A program made the position numbers and the translations under genes. A model generated the notes under the pieces. That model did not search any database. It was not told the DNA's origin and worked only from the letters and a program-made list of their open reading frames with translations. From Paralvinella palmiformis (lineage: Eukaryota; Annelida; Polychaeta; Terebellida; Alvinellidae), in the NCBI GenBank assembly GCA_025642065.1, contig JAODUP010000055.1, positions 426,001 to 490,000 on the forward strand: DNA of 64,000 bases, read 5' to 3'. Positions within the stretch are counted from its first letter, which is position 1; every line of letters starts with the position of its first letter. This document shows, in pieces, positions 1 through 10,849 of the stretch.

Positions 1-1160
1 ATAAGAGGATAAAAATCATAAACATCAGAGGAACTCTGTTATTATTTAATAGTAACCCTGAATTCGGTCCTCCTTAATACATCATGGAGCTAATAACTCC
101 TAACGTTCACGTGGTCCATCTATATATAACATGGTCTATAATAATGGTTCCGGACTGCATTAGGGTTATTTGACATGGGCAGGTAAAACGCTTATTGATA
201 CTAACCAGATACTTGCTTAGAATTACCGGTAGATATACACAACATACACTTAGAATCAGATAACACATAAAATCATTTGCAATATTAAACCAATACACAA
301 AGAGTACTAAAAAAGGTGGCACTCCCGGAAGCCAAAAGATTCTCATAAAAGGGTGATATATGTTAGCTATTACAATATTTATTTATTTTTTATTGAGCTT
401 AGATAGTATTGTTTTTAAATCAACTGGGAAGTCAAATTACACGTAGTCTAAAAATAAGCAGACTGGCTAACATGAGAAAATACAAATAAATAGACTTTGG
501 TTTTGATGCTCTCATCGGCCCATTTACTAAGAAGCAAGTAATAATAACAGTTAACAGGAGAAGATTATTTTCATATTTGTGTGTACTATGCACTTTTAAT
601 ACAGCATTCTATATGTCAGCAACTGTCGCTCTAAGAACTTCAAGGGTTTTTCATATTTATGTTGGACACAGGGAATTCTGCATTTGCTGTATTATCTCCT
701 GATATTACAAACTGTTTTTTTTTTTTGGGGGGGGGAGAAATTTGTGAGTTCCCCAGCTAGACCAAGTGCAATATTGCGTATTATCTGTACTATATTTTCT
801 TTAATCACATCACAAATTCAGTTCAACTATACAAATAAATACCAGGCCAGATTGCTGAAATATGTTTCATTTAAGACAGTCAATTTTCATAATGTTTCAT
901 GGAGCATGATATCCTACTAAATTTCTGGCTTTAGAGGGGATGAACTGTGAAGACAGAATTGTATCAGTTGTTTCATTCAATCTGTAAGCTGAACAGCTAG
1001 AAAATCATTTCTCCTTAAAAACTTTTCCATCACTTATTAAGAAATATTAAAATATCTTAAAACACAATCAATGAACTGCAAGAAATAAAATAAGTGTGAG
1101 ACTGTAAGATACAATTCAAAAGATGGTGCTGCTATGCTATAATAATAATAATAATAGCCA
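1..1160. other. Non-coding flank, nothing recognised
   Basis: AT-rich sequence with short chance open frames only. A 79-codon hydrophobic frame on the minus strand (107-346) has no convincing splice acceptor or homology that I recognise. The stretch may be an intron of the membrane-protein gene whose first exon lies at 2061-2263, but this cannot be shown from the window. Confidence 0.5.
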
Positions 1161-1400
1161 AAATTCACAATCCAATTCCACTTAATTCCATTTGGTCAAT
1201 TCCAATTCCACATCAAATTTATCAATTGTAATTCAAAATGTATCAATTCCTATTCCGTTTTTACCAACTCTTTTTACCTACTACTTTTTACCATGAGTGA
1301 GTACCTGCTCCGAGTACCTACTTGGAATACCAACTGCGAGTAGTTTATAATCCAAGTAGGATTGTCATAGAAGAAATAGTTGAAAAATTAAATGGTAAAT
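1161..1400. repeat. AATTCC-rich dispersed repeat, copy 1
   Basis: The segment opens with many near-tandem AATTCC/TTCCA words, followed by a unique part containing ACTCTTTTTACCTACTAC and CCAAGTAGGATTGTCA. A clearly related copy lies at 8171-8425 in the same orientation, with the same order of blocks. I see no coding capacity. It is probably a non-autonomous mobile element or part of a decayed DNA transposon; the second copy sits next to a hAT transposase relic. Confidence 0.6.
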
Positions 1401-2060
1401 TCCTACTGCAGAACCACAACAGTCACGACTGACATTCCATGTGCCCTAATCCACTAACTAATAGTGTCATATTTTTTACTGTAAGTGTGTAAAACATACT
1501 GGTAATCTCTATATGTCTCTGTTATAACTCGGGAAAAACCTTAGTTTAAAATGAAAACCTCATATAATACCTGGCTCAGTATGACACTACTACTACGGCT
1601 TAATAATTAGGATTGATTCATTTAATGAGATACATATTTCATAATGAACAGGGTCCTATAAGTCCATACGAGTGAAGGTCCAACACAAGATCTGTGTTTT
1701 TTATACTCTAAACATGCGCATATTTGTGGTTACTGAATATGGCGATTTCCAGTTTGATAATAGTCTGGAAGAGGAAATGCTGCCATGATGTAAGTTTCAA
1801 TTTAATCATGAAGTTCTGTGGTTTCGACCAATATTACGATGTTTATAGTGGTAGCTCTTAATGAACAGATGTGTCCAGTTTGCTGTCTTAACAGTGGTAA
1901 AACATTTCATATTCCTACAATATAATCTCGGCTTGACGTACTTTCAAATGATATCCTGGCGTATGGTCTGGCGGAGTGACCAGCTTTATTTCCCAATGAC
2001 TGACAGCTGGTTTATCATACAAAATTTCACTAATTACTGTGCCTATATTTGTTTCCTTAC
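1401..2060. other. Non-coding stretch, nothing recognised
   Basis: AT-rich DNA without recognised domains. It lies directly 3' of the donor site of the 2061-2263 exon, so it is likely the start of that gene's first intron. Confidence 0.4.
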
Positions 2061-2263
2061 CTGATTAATCCAGCTCCATGCCGGCCTGATGTGTTACTAT
2101 AGACGGCTGTCAAAATGGGTAGTAGGAGCAGTGACAGGAGCGAGAAGATCCAGAAGGCGACATGCTCGGTGATGACCAAGAACTGCGAGACTACAGTCAG
2201 CAGCATTGACCAAACCATCATGTGCCACATACATCGCCATTTTGCATCCGAGCTAGTTAACAT
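2061..2263 (-). CDS. Probable first coding exon of a two-helix membrane protein
   Basis: Reading minus strand from the ATG at 2263, 67 codons stay open and end in a strong donor (CAG then gtaagg, intron from 2060) in phase 2. After a short polar N-terminus the peptide is strongly hydrophobic, with two likely membrane helices at about residues 15-33 and 36-55 separated by ITEHV, then a polar NTSGRHGAG segment. The ATG has A at -3, and the DNA upstream (2264-2420) is richer in CpG than its surroundings, as expected at a promoter. A CGCCATTTT word (YY1-like on the minus strand) lies just inside the exon. I do not recognise the family. Later exons would lie at lower coordinates, perhaps outside the window. 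A chance hydrophobic frame is the main alternative. Confidence 0.45.
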
Positions 2264-2440
2264 GGTCTTCGGCGCTGTACGCGGACATACGTGAAGCTTC
2301 TCAGCTGAAGGCGTTTACGTGCCGTCACCTCACTGTATCGTTGCTGCTATTGGCAAATCTTACCATGGTCTCTCCCAACATGTTATGGTGCATAGATCTA
2401 GAGTGTGGCAAGTCAGTGAGGTATACGTAGCTGATTATAA
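2264..2440 (-). promoter_or_regulatory. Candidate promoter/5' UTR of the membrane-protein exon
   Basis: This stretch is locally enriched in CpG (several CG within the 60 bp next to the ATG at 2263) compared with the AT-rich flanks. It is placed here by position only; no TATA box is evident. Confidence 0.3.
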
Positions 2441-2444
2441 GGCC

Positions 2445-3700
2445 TGGAACACAATAAAAAATACACGATGCATAAAATGCGAATTATAGTAGGAATTAAA
2501 GTTTGATACAAAATTTTAAAACCTCGACATAATTCAATCTGTATCTAGATGGAAAAAAACACGTGGGCACCTTGGGTATGAAAACTATACATCTGTAAAT
2601 ATGTGCCCATATCAGTCATATCGCTTCAGCAAATCCTGAAATACATCAAGGACAATTAACATCTTCACTTAGTGGGGCTCAAGCAGTTACAGATCTGTAC
2701 ATGATGTATACTGCCAAGATGCTGCAGCTATCTCAGACTTCATAACAAAGAGCCTTGAAGATGAAGGAACTTTTAAAGGAATTCCTTTCTCAAAATATGG
2801 GAATTTTAAAGGAATTTGTTTCGGCGGAATACAAGAAAATAGAGGAATTATATGTATGTCAGTAATCTATTTAGATGAATTTTCGAACCCGAACCCACAT
2901 AAATATAAATGGTAAGTAGCCATCTGAACTTTATTATGTCTCTTGGCAACCTAAAACTTTATTCAAAACAAATGATTAAAACATATATGCGTAATCTGAC
3001 TAAAATATAAAACTCAGACTATAGTGTTTCATCTTATTGTACTATATGTACCAAGAAATAAAATAAGTACTAATTTGCCTCATAAAATATCACATATACC
3101 AAACAGCCGAAATCAGCTCAGACTGTAGCATCAGATTTATCAACCATTATACTGTTATTCTATGTATTGTAGACTATGCGCATGTTACAATTATCGAATG
3201 GTGCAAAGTGAATTAACATACTAAGAAAAGAATAAACTATTACACTAAAGAGATCATTTATTCTTGACTTAATTGAAATCCAGCCAAAAATATCAAATAT
3301 ACATAGCATTTATATAACGAAAAATTAGTTCAGTATGGTTTAAACATAAACATAGGGAATTATGAAATTGACATCAATTAAAAAAATGCATTTTATCATA
3401 ATTTGTTTGCACATCATGAATATTTTATAAAGTGGGGGGGGATTCACTTTTTTATGTTTAGTTTAAAACAGATGGACATATGTAGGAATTTCATGTAGAA
3501 ACAATGAAAACAATTAGATATGATCTATTTCTTAATATTTTTTATATCATTTGAGTATCCATCCAAAACCCTCTTTGTTTCCAGTTTATTTCTCATGGCC
3601 TGCATTTTGTACTTTGCTACTTCGATGAGGTCTCGAACAACGGAAGCTTAACTAAATCAATAGAATTGATAGCTCCGTATAATCGAGAACTTCCTCCTGT
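2445..3700. other. Non-coding stretch, nothing recognised
   Basis: AT-rich DNA with no open frame, repeat family or RNA gene that I can support. A GAATTTTAAAGGAATT-type motif recurs near 2770-2830. Confidence 0.4.
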
Positions 3701-3727
3701 GAACAAATCTTCAGCACTTTTCAAAAC

Positions 3728-5300
3728 TTCTTAACCGAAATTGTCATCTGCTTCAAAGTCGTTGCCTTTCTCTCCTATTTCTACTTCGTTAGTTTTCATG
3801 AACTTTCTTCCCGTGCTTCTTAGTTTCTGTTTGGTGCTTTCATCTTGAAGTGACTTTAGCTTTTGTGCTGCTTGCTTTTCGTTGATGAAGCGCTCTTTGT
3901 ACTTCCTTCCTGCAATCTGTGATGTCGATAGCAAATCTTTTGTGACAGAGATATAGAGTATTGTGTTTGCTGAAATGCTTCCCTCGACATCTGCATTTCG
4001 ATGCGAGTGCGAGACCTGTCTTGACCACTTTTGTCGATGGCTTGCACTTCAATTCACCTTGCTTACTCTTCCTTGCTAAGTAGTACTCAATCTGTTGATA
4101 ACTTGTTTCGGTGTCCTCTTCTGAAAAAAATATACCAGGTGTCTGGAATTTTTCAGACATGTATAGCATCCTCTTATCTCAAACAGTGGATAATTCACCA
4201 GAAGGGATTACGGTGGACAATTTCTTAGGGTTCGCACATCCAAGGAAATATTATTTTCCGGGACTTTTCCATAACAAAATTACCATTTTCCAGGACAAAG
4301 TATACAAGATTTAAAGGTAATAAATCAAGATACTTGTGAAAAAGCATATCATATTTATTCAATGTATGATTGATTATTGACATTTTTATGGTACAGCATG
4401 CTCCTGACCCCTTCTAGCTGTCTGATTCACCCACTTTTATTTAAATCTTGAACCAACATGGGATGTCAAGACTATGAACCAATGCTCTTTTTCTTCTACA
4501 ATCAAAGTTTACTTCCACAGGAATATTTATTCATAGGCTTTTTGTTCTCAGTGGACTTTTTCACAGGGCAATATTATTTCCAGGACATTTCCCGATTTTG
4601 TCAAATTCAGGGACATTTCCAGGACCTCGAAAATGAATTTGTTATTATCCAGGTTTTCTAGGAGGCATGGAAACCCTTTCTCTTTGCTACAGATCTTATT
4701 GGCTTGTCTAATATACCAGATTACTGTACTAATGGATGAAGACAGGCCAAATTTGTCAATAACTTGTTGTCCAGTCGGAAATAGCCGAGAAGAGATTCTG
4801 CTGCATTTACATAGAAGTCTTTGATTGATATCCAGTACAATTGCTTTTTCTTTCTGAACCTTTACTGCACGCAGAGCTGTCCTTGTTGAGATTCCGATTT
4901 CTACATCTGCTGCAGGTAGATGATTATCAGTTTTCTTGATGTCAACGGTAAGGAGATCTTTTTCTACCCAGAACTTCTGCTTTTAGAAAACTCAACAGGA
5001 CAACTCTTTATCAGCTCAGACAATGATTTATGCATAATGAATGAATGAATGAATGTTATTAAGGACTACAATACAATACGTTTTAATTAAGTATAATCCA
5101 TCAAATGATCAGTTGTAGCCCCATACCAAGTAATGGGCCTTCTGTTTGAAAAGGGGTGCAACACTTCGGGAAGAGAAGCGAGACAAATTTCAGAAAATGC
5201 AGTTGTATATGAAGTTCAGACTTCTGAATAAACTGCCATATCTTCTTGTCACGTTCATTACTTTCACCAGACTTATCTTCATGTGATAACGTCATTGTGT
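3728..5300 (-). pseudogene. Decayed transposase-like coding relic
   Basis: Several minus-strand blocks read as protein but are broken by stops and frame changes. One block (about 5290-5100) contains KIWQFIQKSEL and FQTEGPLL. Another (about 4967-4650) starts FWVEKDLLTVDIKKTDNHLP and continues through ADVEIG to a segment near 4660. A lysine-rich block closes at 3731-3934 with a stop at 3731. The order (FQSE-like segment, then a DLLxVD..NHLP..DVxIG segment) resembles a multi-copy, transposon-like protein family seen in invertebrate and fish genomes, possibly hAT-related; this is from memory and uncertain. Multiple stops show that it is not functional. The plus-strand frames here are shadows. Confidence 0.35.
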
Positions 5301-6518
5301 AGTTTCTGAGAGCTTCACACTATTCAATGATACGCTGTACGGCAGGTTCCTACAACAACCACCAACTGCTAATGTGTCTCAGGAAGTGATGCTTTTCTGC
5401 TCCTAGTACTTTTTGGACTGATGCTAGATATCCTCTCTCCTGCATGATAATAAACCGGACCAGTAAAAGACGTTCAGGGCCAGTTCTTCAGCATCATGGC
5501 CATAAACTGTAAGAGTCTATCCAAAGGCATTATACACAACGTGGAGATTAAATATTCCTAAACTCTGACCAATTCAATATTGCTTTGTTCAAGCTGGAAC
5601 CGTCACTTGACATCGTAAGAAGTAGCTTCAACAAGATGTTATATATTCTTGAAGGGTATTTTGAGATCGATGAAGCAACTGGAGTTGTTTTTGGGTGTCT
5701 AAAGGGGAGAGTGATCTTAGGAACCTGACAACAACGTAATCTTTTTCCCTTGACCAATATCCAGTTGTTTAATGTTACGAGATGTGGGAGTTTAATCATA
5801 ACCTATGGTATAGGCATTGTCAGACTTGATAAAACAACACTTCCAGCTCCACCCTATCTCAAAGAACTACCGTAGGTACCGCTACTTCAATTTCAACATT
5901 TCCACCTGTTACTGTCTGTGCTGTTGTTTTCTTGTTTATTTGCTAAATGCAGCTTGATCCATATCTTTATGCTTATAGCTTTTAGTATATTGTCTCAATT
6001 GCAATAGCCCATATTCTCACAAATAACAGGTTTCTTGCATGGTGTACAATAGCTATTATATAATGAACTAGCATCTGAAATGCACCACTACCTTAATGTA
6101 TGGCTGGCTATTGCCATCTACTTGGTCTAGCCAAGCTAATGGCTGCATTTGGTACAACCTCCAGGCATATTGGAAATTTGATGGATGTTATACAATTGAA
6201 GAAATGGAAAACTTGTTTTCGGGACCTCCACTGTTTAACAAGAGCTAGGGCATGTTTGCTCCAACTTCATAAAAGTTGAAGCTCAAATTTTTTTAAATAT
6301 GTAGTTGTTTGCAATGACCTCATCTGCCAAGTTAATTACTCATATTTCATCCTGTTAGTTAAATGCCTGCAAGCCAATGGGGATTATAATTTGTTCCTTT
6401 AAAATGATGACAGTTAAGTCATTTTAAAATTTAAAATTCTTGAATGAAAATACATGAAAAATAAGAATTGTCTGCTGAAAATACAGGAAGTTTTGAAAAT
6501 ATATTAAAATAAGGGGAG
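5300..6518. other. Non-coding stretch with no recognised gene
   Basis: An 83-codon minus frame (5548-5799) has no recognised domain; it may be further decay of the relic at 3728-5300. Otherwise AT-rich and featureless. Confidence 0.35.
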
Positions 6519-6779
6519 TGTTACGAGGCCTGAGAATAAGCTGCACCAGTTTAGGTCACGTGATCAATTTCTAGCAAAATGATTGGCTGATACGTGATGT
6601 CTACAAAACAAAAGCCACATACAAATATTGTTGTAGCTAATGGCAATTAATCATCATTTCTATATAACCCATTATTATTATTATAAATTTGGTTACCTTT
6701 CTATGTATTTACCTGTTTATTGGTATCAAGAAAATAAAGAATATACCAATCAAAATAGGTTTGTTCTCTTGTTTTAACA
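6519..6779 (+). mobile_element. Possible solo LTR (261 bp)
   Basis: The segment starts TGTTACGAGGCC and ends TAACA, giving a 5-bp TGTTA/TAACA inverted terminus of the kind seen at LTR ends. Inside, in the right order for U3-R-U5, are a TATATAA box at about 6661 and an AATAAA signal at about 6733, followed by a T-rich U5-like stretch. I found no convincing target-site duplication (GGGAG before, CAGGA after) and no second LTR or internal coding region, so this would be a solo or truncated LTR. Confidence 0.35.
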
Positions 6780-6842
6780 CAGGAAATGTGTCAAACTATT
6801 AGAGCCACCATAGTAATAATATCTCCATACATCAGGCATGGG

Positions 6843-6975
6843 GTGATTACAGGACAAAGGTAATTGATTACTATTATAATTACTTCAGATGATTATGATT
6901 ATGTTAATACTTATAATGAAATTGATTATCATAGTGATTACGCTTTAAATGATCATAATTACAATCATGAATACA
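6843..6975. repeat. GATTA-rich cryptic simple sequence
   Basis: Degenerate repetition of GATTAC/GATTAT/ATAATTAC words over about 130 bp, with no coding potential. Confidence 0.5.
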
Positions 6976-6980
6976 ATGCC

Positions 6981-7265
6981 GAGCCGTGATAGCGCAGTTA
7001 GTTAGAGCGTAGGACGGGTTCGAATCTCCGGGAGCTGCAATGTTGTCATGTGACGACTGGTTCACTCATCCATAAGAATGAGAACCCGACAGGACGCGAT
7101 GTGATGGCTATGTGTTTGAGTAACGCTTTGCGCCTATAATGGCGTTGAGTTGAGATGTGTGCTGGGTGGCAACAGGTCTGAGTCGGGGATAATAATACTG
7201 TACAGCGCCTCAGAACGGAGTTATCTGGTTCCGGCGCCATATAAACATGCATTGTTATTATATTT
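6981..7265 (+). mobile_element. tRNA-derived SINE with LINE-like tail
   Basis: The head carries an A-box-like GATAGCGCAGTTAGTTAGAG and a B-box-like GGGTTCGAATCTCC about 30 bp apart, the internal RNA polymerase III promoter of tRNA genes. No acceptor stem closes, so it is not a tRNA gene. A roughly 200-bp body follows, and the 3' end (TACAGCGCCT at 7201, then GGTTCC and an ATTATTATA tail) resembles the 3' end of the LINE fragments at 28616-29035 and 43325-44085. That suggests it was mobilised by that LINE. Confidence 0.65.
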
Positions 7266-7445
7266 ATTATATGTATATCTACGTATATAATATCAATATA
7301 ACTACGGTACTAAAAAAAACACTTTTATAGAAGTATATTTTATTGATCTGGTTGATGTGATGTGATATGTATAAAGACATGAAATTTAAAATGATTAAAA
7401 AACATGATATTGATTTGAATCACATGGGAAATGTCACAAAGTTTC

Positions 7446-8110
7446 CTAATCAAAGTGAGAATTTTTTTTTATGCACACGAGTTGTTCAAAGAAACAATCT
7501 CCTAGACCAGCAGCGATTGGGATGGAATTTTTTCCCCCTCCAATACTGAAAAGTCTTCCAACTGCTGCAGACGATGATGGGATATACCAAGGTATCTCAT
7601 GGCAAGCTTTCCCGGGATGGGGTGTGATTCTTGGTGAATCTTTCAATACTGGAGTGCTTCACTGCCCACTAGAATGCAAGGTGTTGACAGATAGTCCTGG
7701 ATATCTGCTTCCGCAGTGACTGTGTTTACATACGGGATTGGTGGAGCATTGTCCATGAAACCAAACAGTTGTTTATTCTTGTGAGGAGGGGACGTAGTTG
7801 GCTCAACAGCAGCTGTGTCCTGACTATCGGAGATACAGGTGTCATGACTCATCAACAATGCTCAATAGTCACACCAACACTGGACAGCTTGGACATCTCT
7901 TCGCGCATCTTGTTCTGTAGCTATATGGTCTTGTCGGTGATCAGTTTAGTTGAAAAATGCTTCCTGGAATGGAACTGGTAGCATGGATCTAAAGCGTGAC
8001 ACATCTTAGTGAAAGATGTGGATTTTGACAACAGATAGTGACCACTGTTGACATGATCCAGTTCTCCTTAGCATCAGCGAGTGGATATTTCTTTGTGGCT
8101 TATGGTTCTA
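7446..8110 (-). pseudogene. hAT transposase relic (C-terminal dimerisation region)
   Basis: Read on the minus strand, 7858-7446 gives SHDTCISDSQDTAAVEP, then DIQDYLSTPC, EALQYWKD, then a frame change to WYIPSSSAAVGRLFS and FFEQLVCIKK. This is the order of the hAT-family C-terminal dimerisation domain: YL..PC, W, IP..S.A..RLFS, R.RL, E.LV. Upstream, 8110-7860, a broken frame includes FRSMLPVPFQEAFF and LITDKTI-like text, matching the region before the dimerisation domain. Frameshifts and stops make it dead. The cut-and-paste function is family knowledge; nothing here could act now. Confidence 0.7.
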
Positions 8111-8170
8111 CAAATAACGTAATCAGGCTACGGGTTTTTGGTCTACTTCAGCAAACCAGTGCAGACATGG

Positions 8171-8425
8171 GGTGAATTCCATTTTGTCAAATCCAATTCC
8201 ACTCAATTCCATTTCGTCAATTCCAATTCCACATCAAATTTACTAATTCCAAATGTATCAATTCCAATTCCATTTTTTACCGACTCTTTTTACCTACTAC
8301 CTTTTACCACGAGCAGGCACTCTGACTACCTACTCCGAATACCCCACTTCCAATAGTTATTATTCCAAGTAGGATTGTCACGGAAGAAATATTTCCGAAT
8401 TAAAAAATTAAATGGCAAATTAATT
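8171..8425. repeat. AATTCC-rich dispersed repeat, copy 2
   Basis: Same block order as copy 1 at 1161-1400: AATTCC/TTCCA words, then CGACTCTTTTTACCTACTAC, then CCAAGTAGGATTGTCA and an AAAAATTAAATGG segment. It adjoins the upstream side of the hAT relic. A further AATTCC/AATTCGAAAT patch at about 8450-8490 extends the similarity in style. Confidence 0.6.
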
Positions 8426-8539
8426 TGTGGATTAAATGTTTTGTAGGAAACTCCAATTCCAATTCGAAATTTATCATTTCGAATTCCAGTTTTTTTAAAT
8501 AATCAACTGCCATTCTGCAATTGAACTGACCCCATTTCT

Positions 8540-9430
8540 GCACCAGCGTCATTTCTCTGTAAAGATAAAAGGTAAATGTAAGTACAAATATCCCAAAGAA
8601 TTATTTAAAAATAACATTGTAATCGAGAACTATATTGTTTTCTACATCTATCAAAAATCATATTATAAAATATCTTAAATATTCGGCATTACGTTATATT
8701 TACAAAAAATTTAATTCACAAAATGAACGATTACATAAAGACAGATTCTTGTCATATGCGTATCAACGAGTTACCTTTAAATGGGTTAGCAGATTTGATG
8801 TAGTCGTCCCTCTTGCAGAGTTAACCATGCTACAGAATCAGATGCATTTTCTGGTATGTTCTTGAAATGAAAATGTACAACAGACTGTAATGCCATTGTA
8901 CGATGATGATGTTTTAATAGTTCTGACATTAATATTCACCACAGAGCAAAGGAGCAAGAATTACATTTGCCACGAATGTACAGGCATTTATCGAGATAGC
9001 CGAGATTAATCCAAACATGAAGAATCGTCAATATCAGCTCAACATTACCTCATCATTATCTCCAGCTTAATTGGTCAGCTAAGTCAATTAGTAATTAAAC
9101 ATCTAGCAGCGTATCCATTCCCTCCCTCGCCTATATCACTGATTGAAATCACACCGTTTGAGCTAATCAATTTGCCCACTGCCCAGAGTAATACAATGCA
9201 TTATAGCATAGCACACAATGGTGAACCCTTCTAATTAAACCACCAACTGTCCAGCCGTAATTGCCGCAATATGAACCAGTGGCTGGTTGGCTGCATGTTG
9301 CAAACTATTAATGCAATCAGAATAATATTTCTGTGCATTACCCGCGGAAATGACACGTATGGAAGTGAAATGGATAGATAGATATTTATTTCAAACTATG
9401 CCATACATCAGTATCTAAATGTGAATAATT
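8540..9430. other. Non-coding stretch, nothing recognised
   Basis: AT-rich, only short chance frames. No repeat family or RNA gene is supported. Confidence 0.4.
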
Positions 9431-9439
9431 CACAACTCA

Positions 9440-9765
9440 AATAAATATAATAATAATGGCCGAAGTGGCCGTTTTTAACGTGGCTGGCAACCTCAAATGA
9501 GGGAGACTCATATGGTCTGTAATTTACAGCTTCCCCACGGAGACTACCGGTAATTCTAAGTAAATTTATTATTTAGAAAAGATGGCATGTTTGGTGGAGA
9601 AAACCTTGCTAGTTGCCTGGCTGGATGAAAAACTCCTCCTACTATAGTGCCACGGCCGAGGCTCAAATCTGCGATCTCCTGCACGGAATGACCATAGCCA
9701 TAGGTAAATAGTCTCATGCTCTACCCATGAAGCCAGAGGTTCAAAAATAAATTCATGATACAGTT
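9440..9765 (-). mobile_element. Degenerate tRNA-derived SINE-like element
   Basis: On the minus strand a tRNA-like head is visible at about 9745-9650: an A-box-like GGCTTCATGGGTAGAGCATG, then about 35 bp later a B-box-like GCAGATTTGAGCCTC. The body may run to about 9440, where GGCCGAAGTGGCC occurs. Divergence is high and no target-site duplication was found. Confidence 0.35.
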
Positions 9766-9799
9766 TTGGTTTACATCGATTCTGTGCTCTTTGGTGCAA

Positions 9800-10574
9800 C
9801 CCAAGTATTATAATAACTTAACAGGTAGAAATATGCTTGGATAACCGACCCCGAATTATTATTGTATTGATTACCGGAACTGCTCAATTTATAACACTAT
9901 CAAGCATCAGATATTCATGTATGAGAAAATAATGCTATGGTGATAGCATGGTAAAATTAATAAAGCAAAATTAATATAAACTAATGAAGTCTTTTTTCAA
10001 CTTAGAAGTGAACTGACCAACATATGTTACAGTGACTGTAGTTAACCTTTTACCCAATACTACATTTTACCACCAAAGAGTTATGAAGTTCAAAATACTG
10101 AAATGAGCGATATTCACGCAACATTTCCAGATCTTGGGAAACAAGATCATTTGATTAATTTAGGAAATCTATAATTTAATTAATATTGAGTTTTTTCTCC
10201 CAGTTCAAAAAGGTATCATAACAACAAGTCTGGAATTCTAATATGGTGATTTTTTAGTGAAGATACATTTTTGATAAGACATACACCAGGTGCAAATATT
10301 TAAAACACTCTCCCAGATAAAGCAAGATTTAAGTAATGACATAAAAAAGATACGCTCATCAACATGTATGAGGAGTACACTTGTAAAAAAGTCTTAATTA
10401 GTTGTATAATGTTTTGTTATCACGAGACGATTCTGATTATAACATAATCATAATGTAACGTGTGTGTTTTAGCCATGTGGAATAAGGCACTGGCACAGAA
10501 AATATCGAAGTGTGAATTCAAACTCTGGATAATTTTTCAGGGGACTGAAACCAGAGACATGTGTAATATGTGTC

Positions 10575-10620
<46 letters not shown>

Positions 10621-10647
10621 TGATGTATATATTATACAATAATATTA

Positions 10648-10686
<39 letters not shown>

Positions 10687-10794
10687 CACATGTACTTGAA
10701 AAAGATTTTTATAATCAAAACTAGCTAGGCTATTTAAATATCTGCTTTTGCTATTGCTGCTTTCATTGAAGGTAATAAAATTATATATACATTT

Positions 10795-10849
<55 letters not shown>

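Noticed and set aside
7471..7719. 82-codon plus frame
   Set aside because: Shadow of the antisense hAT relic.
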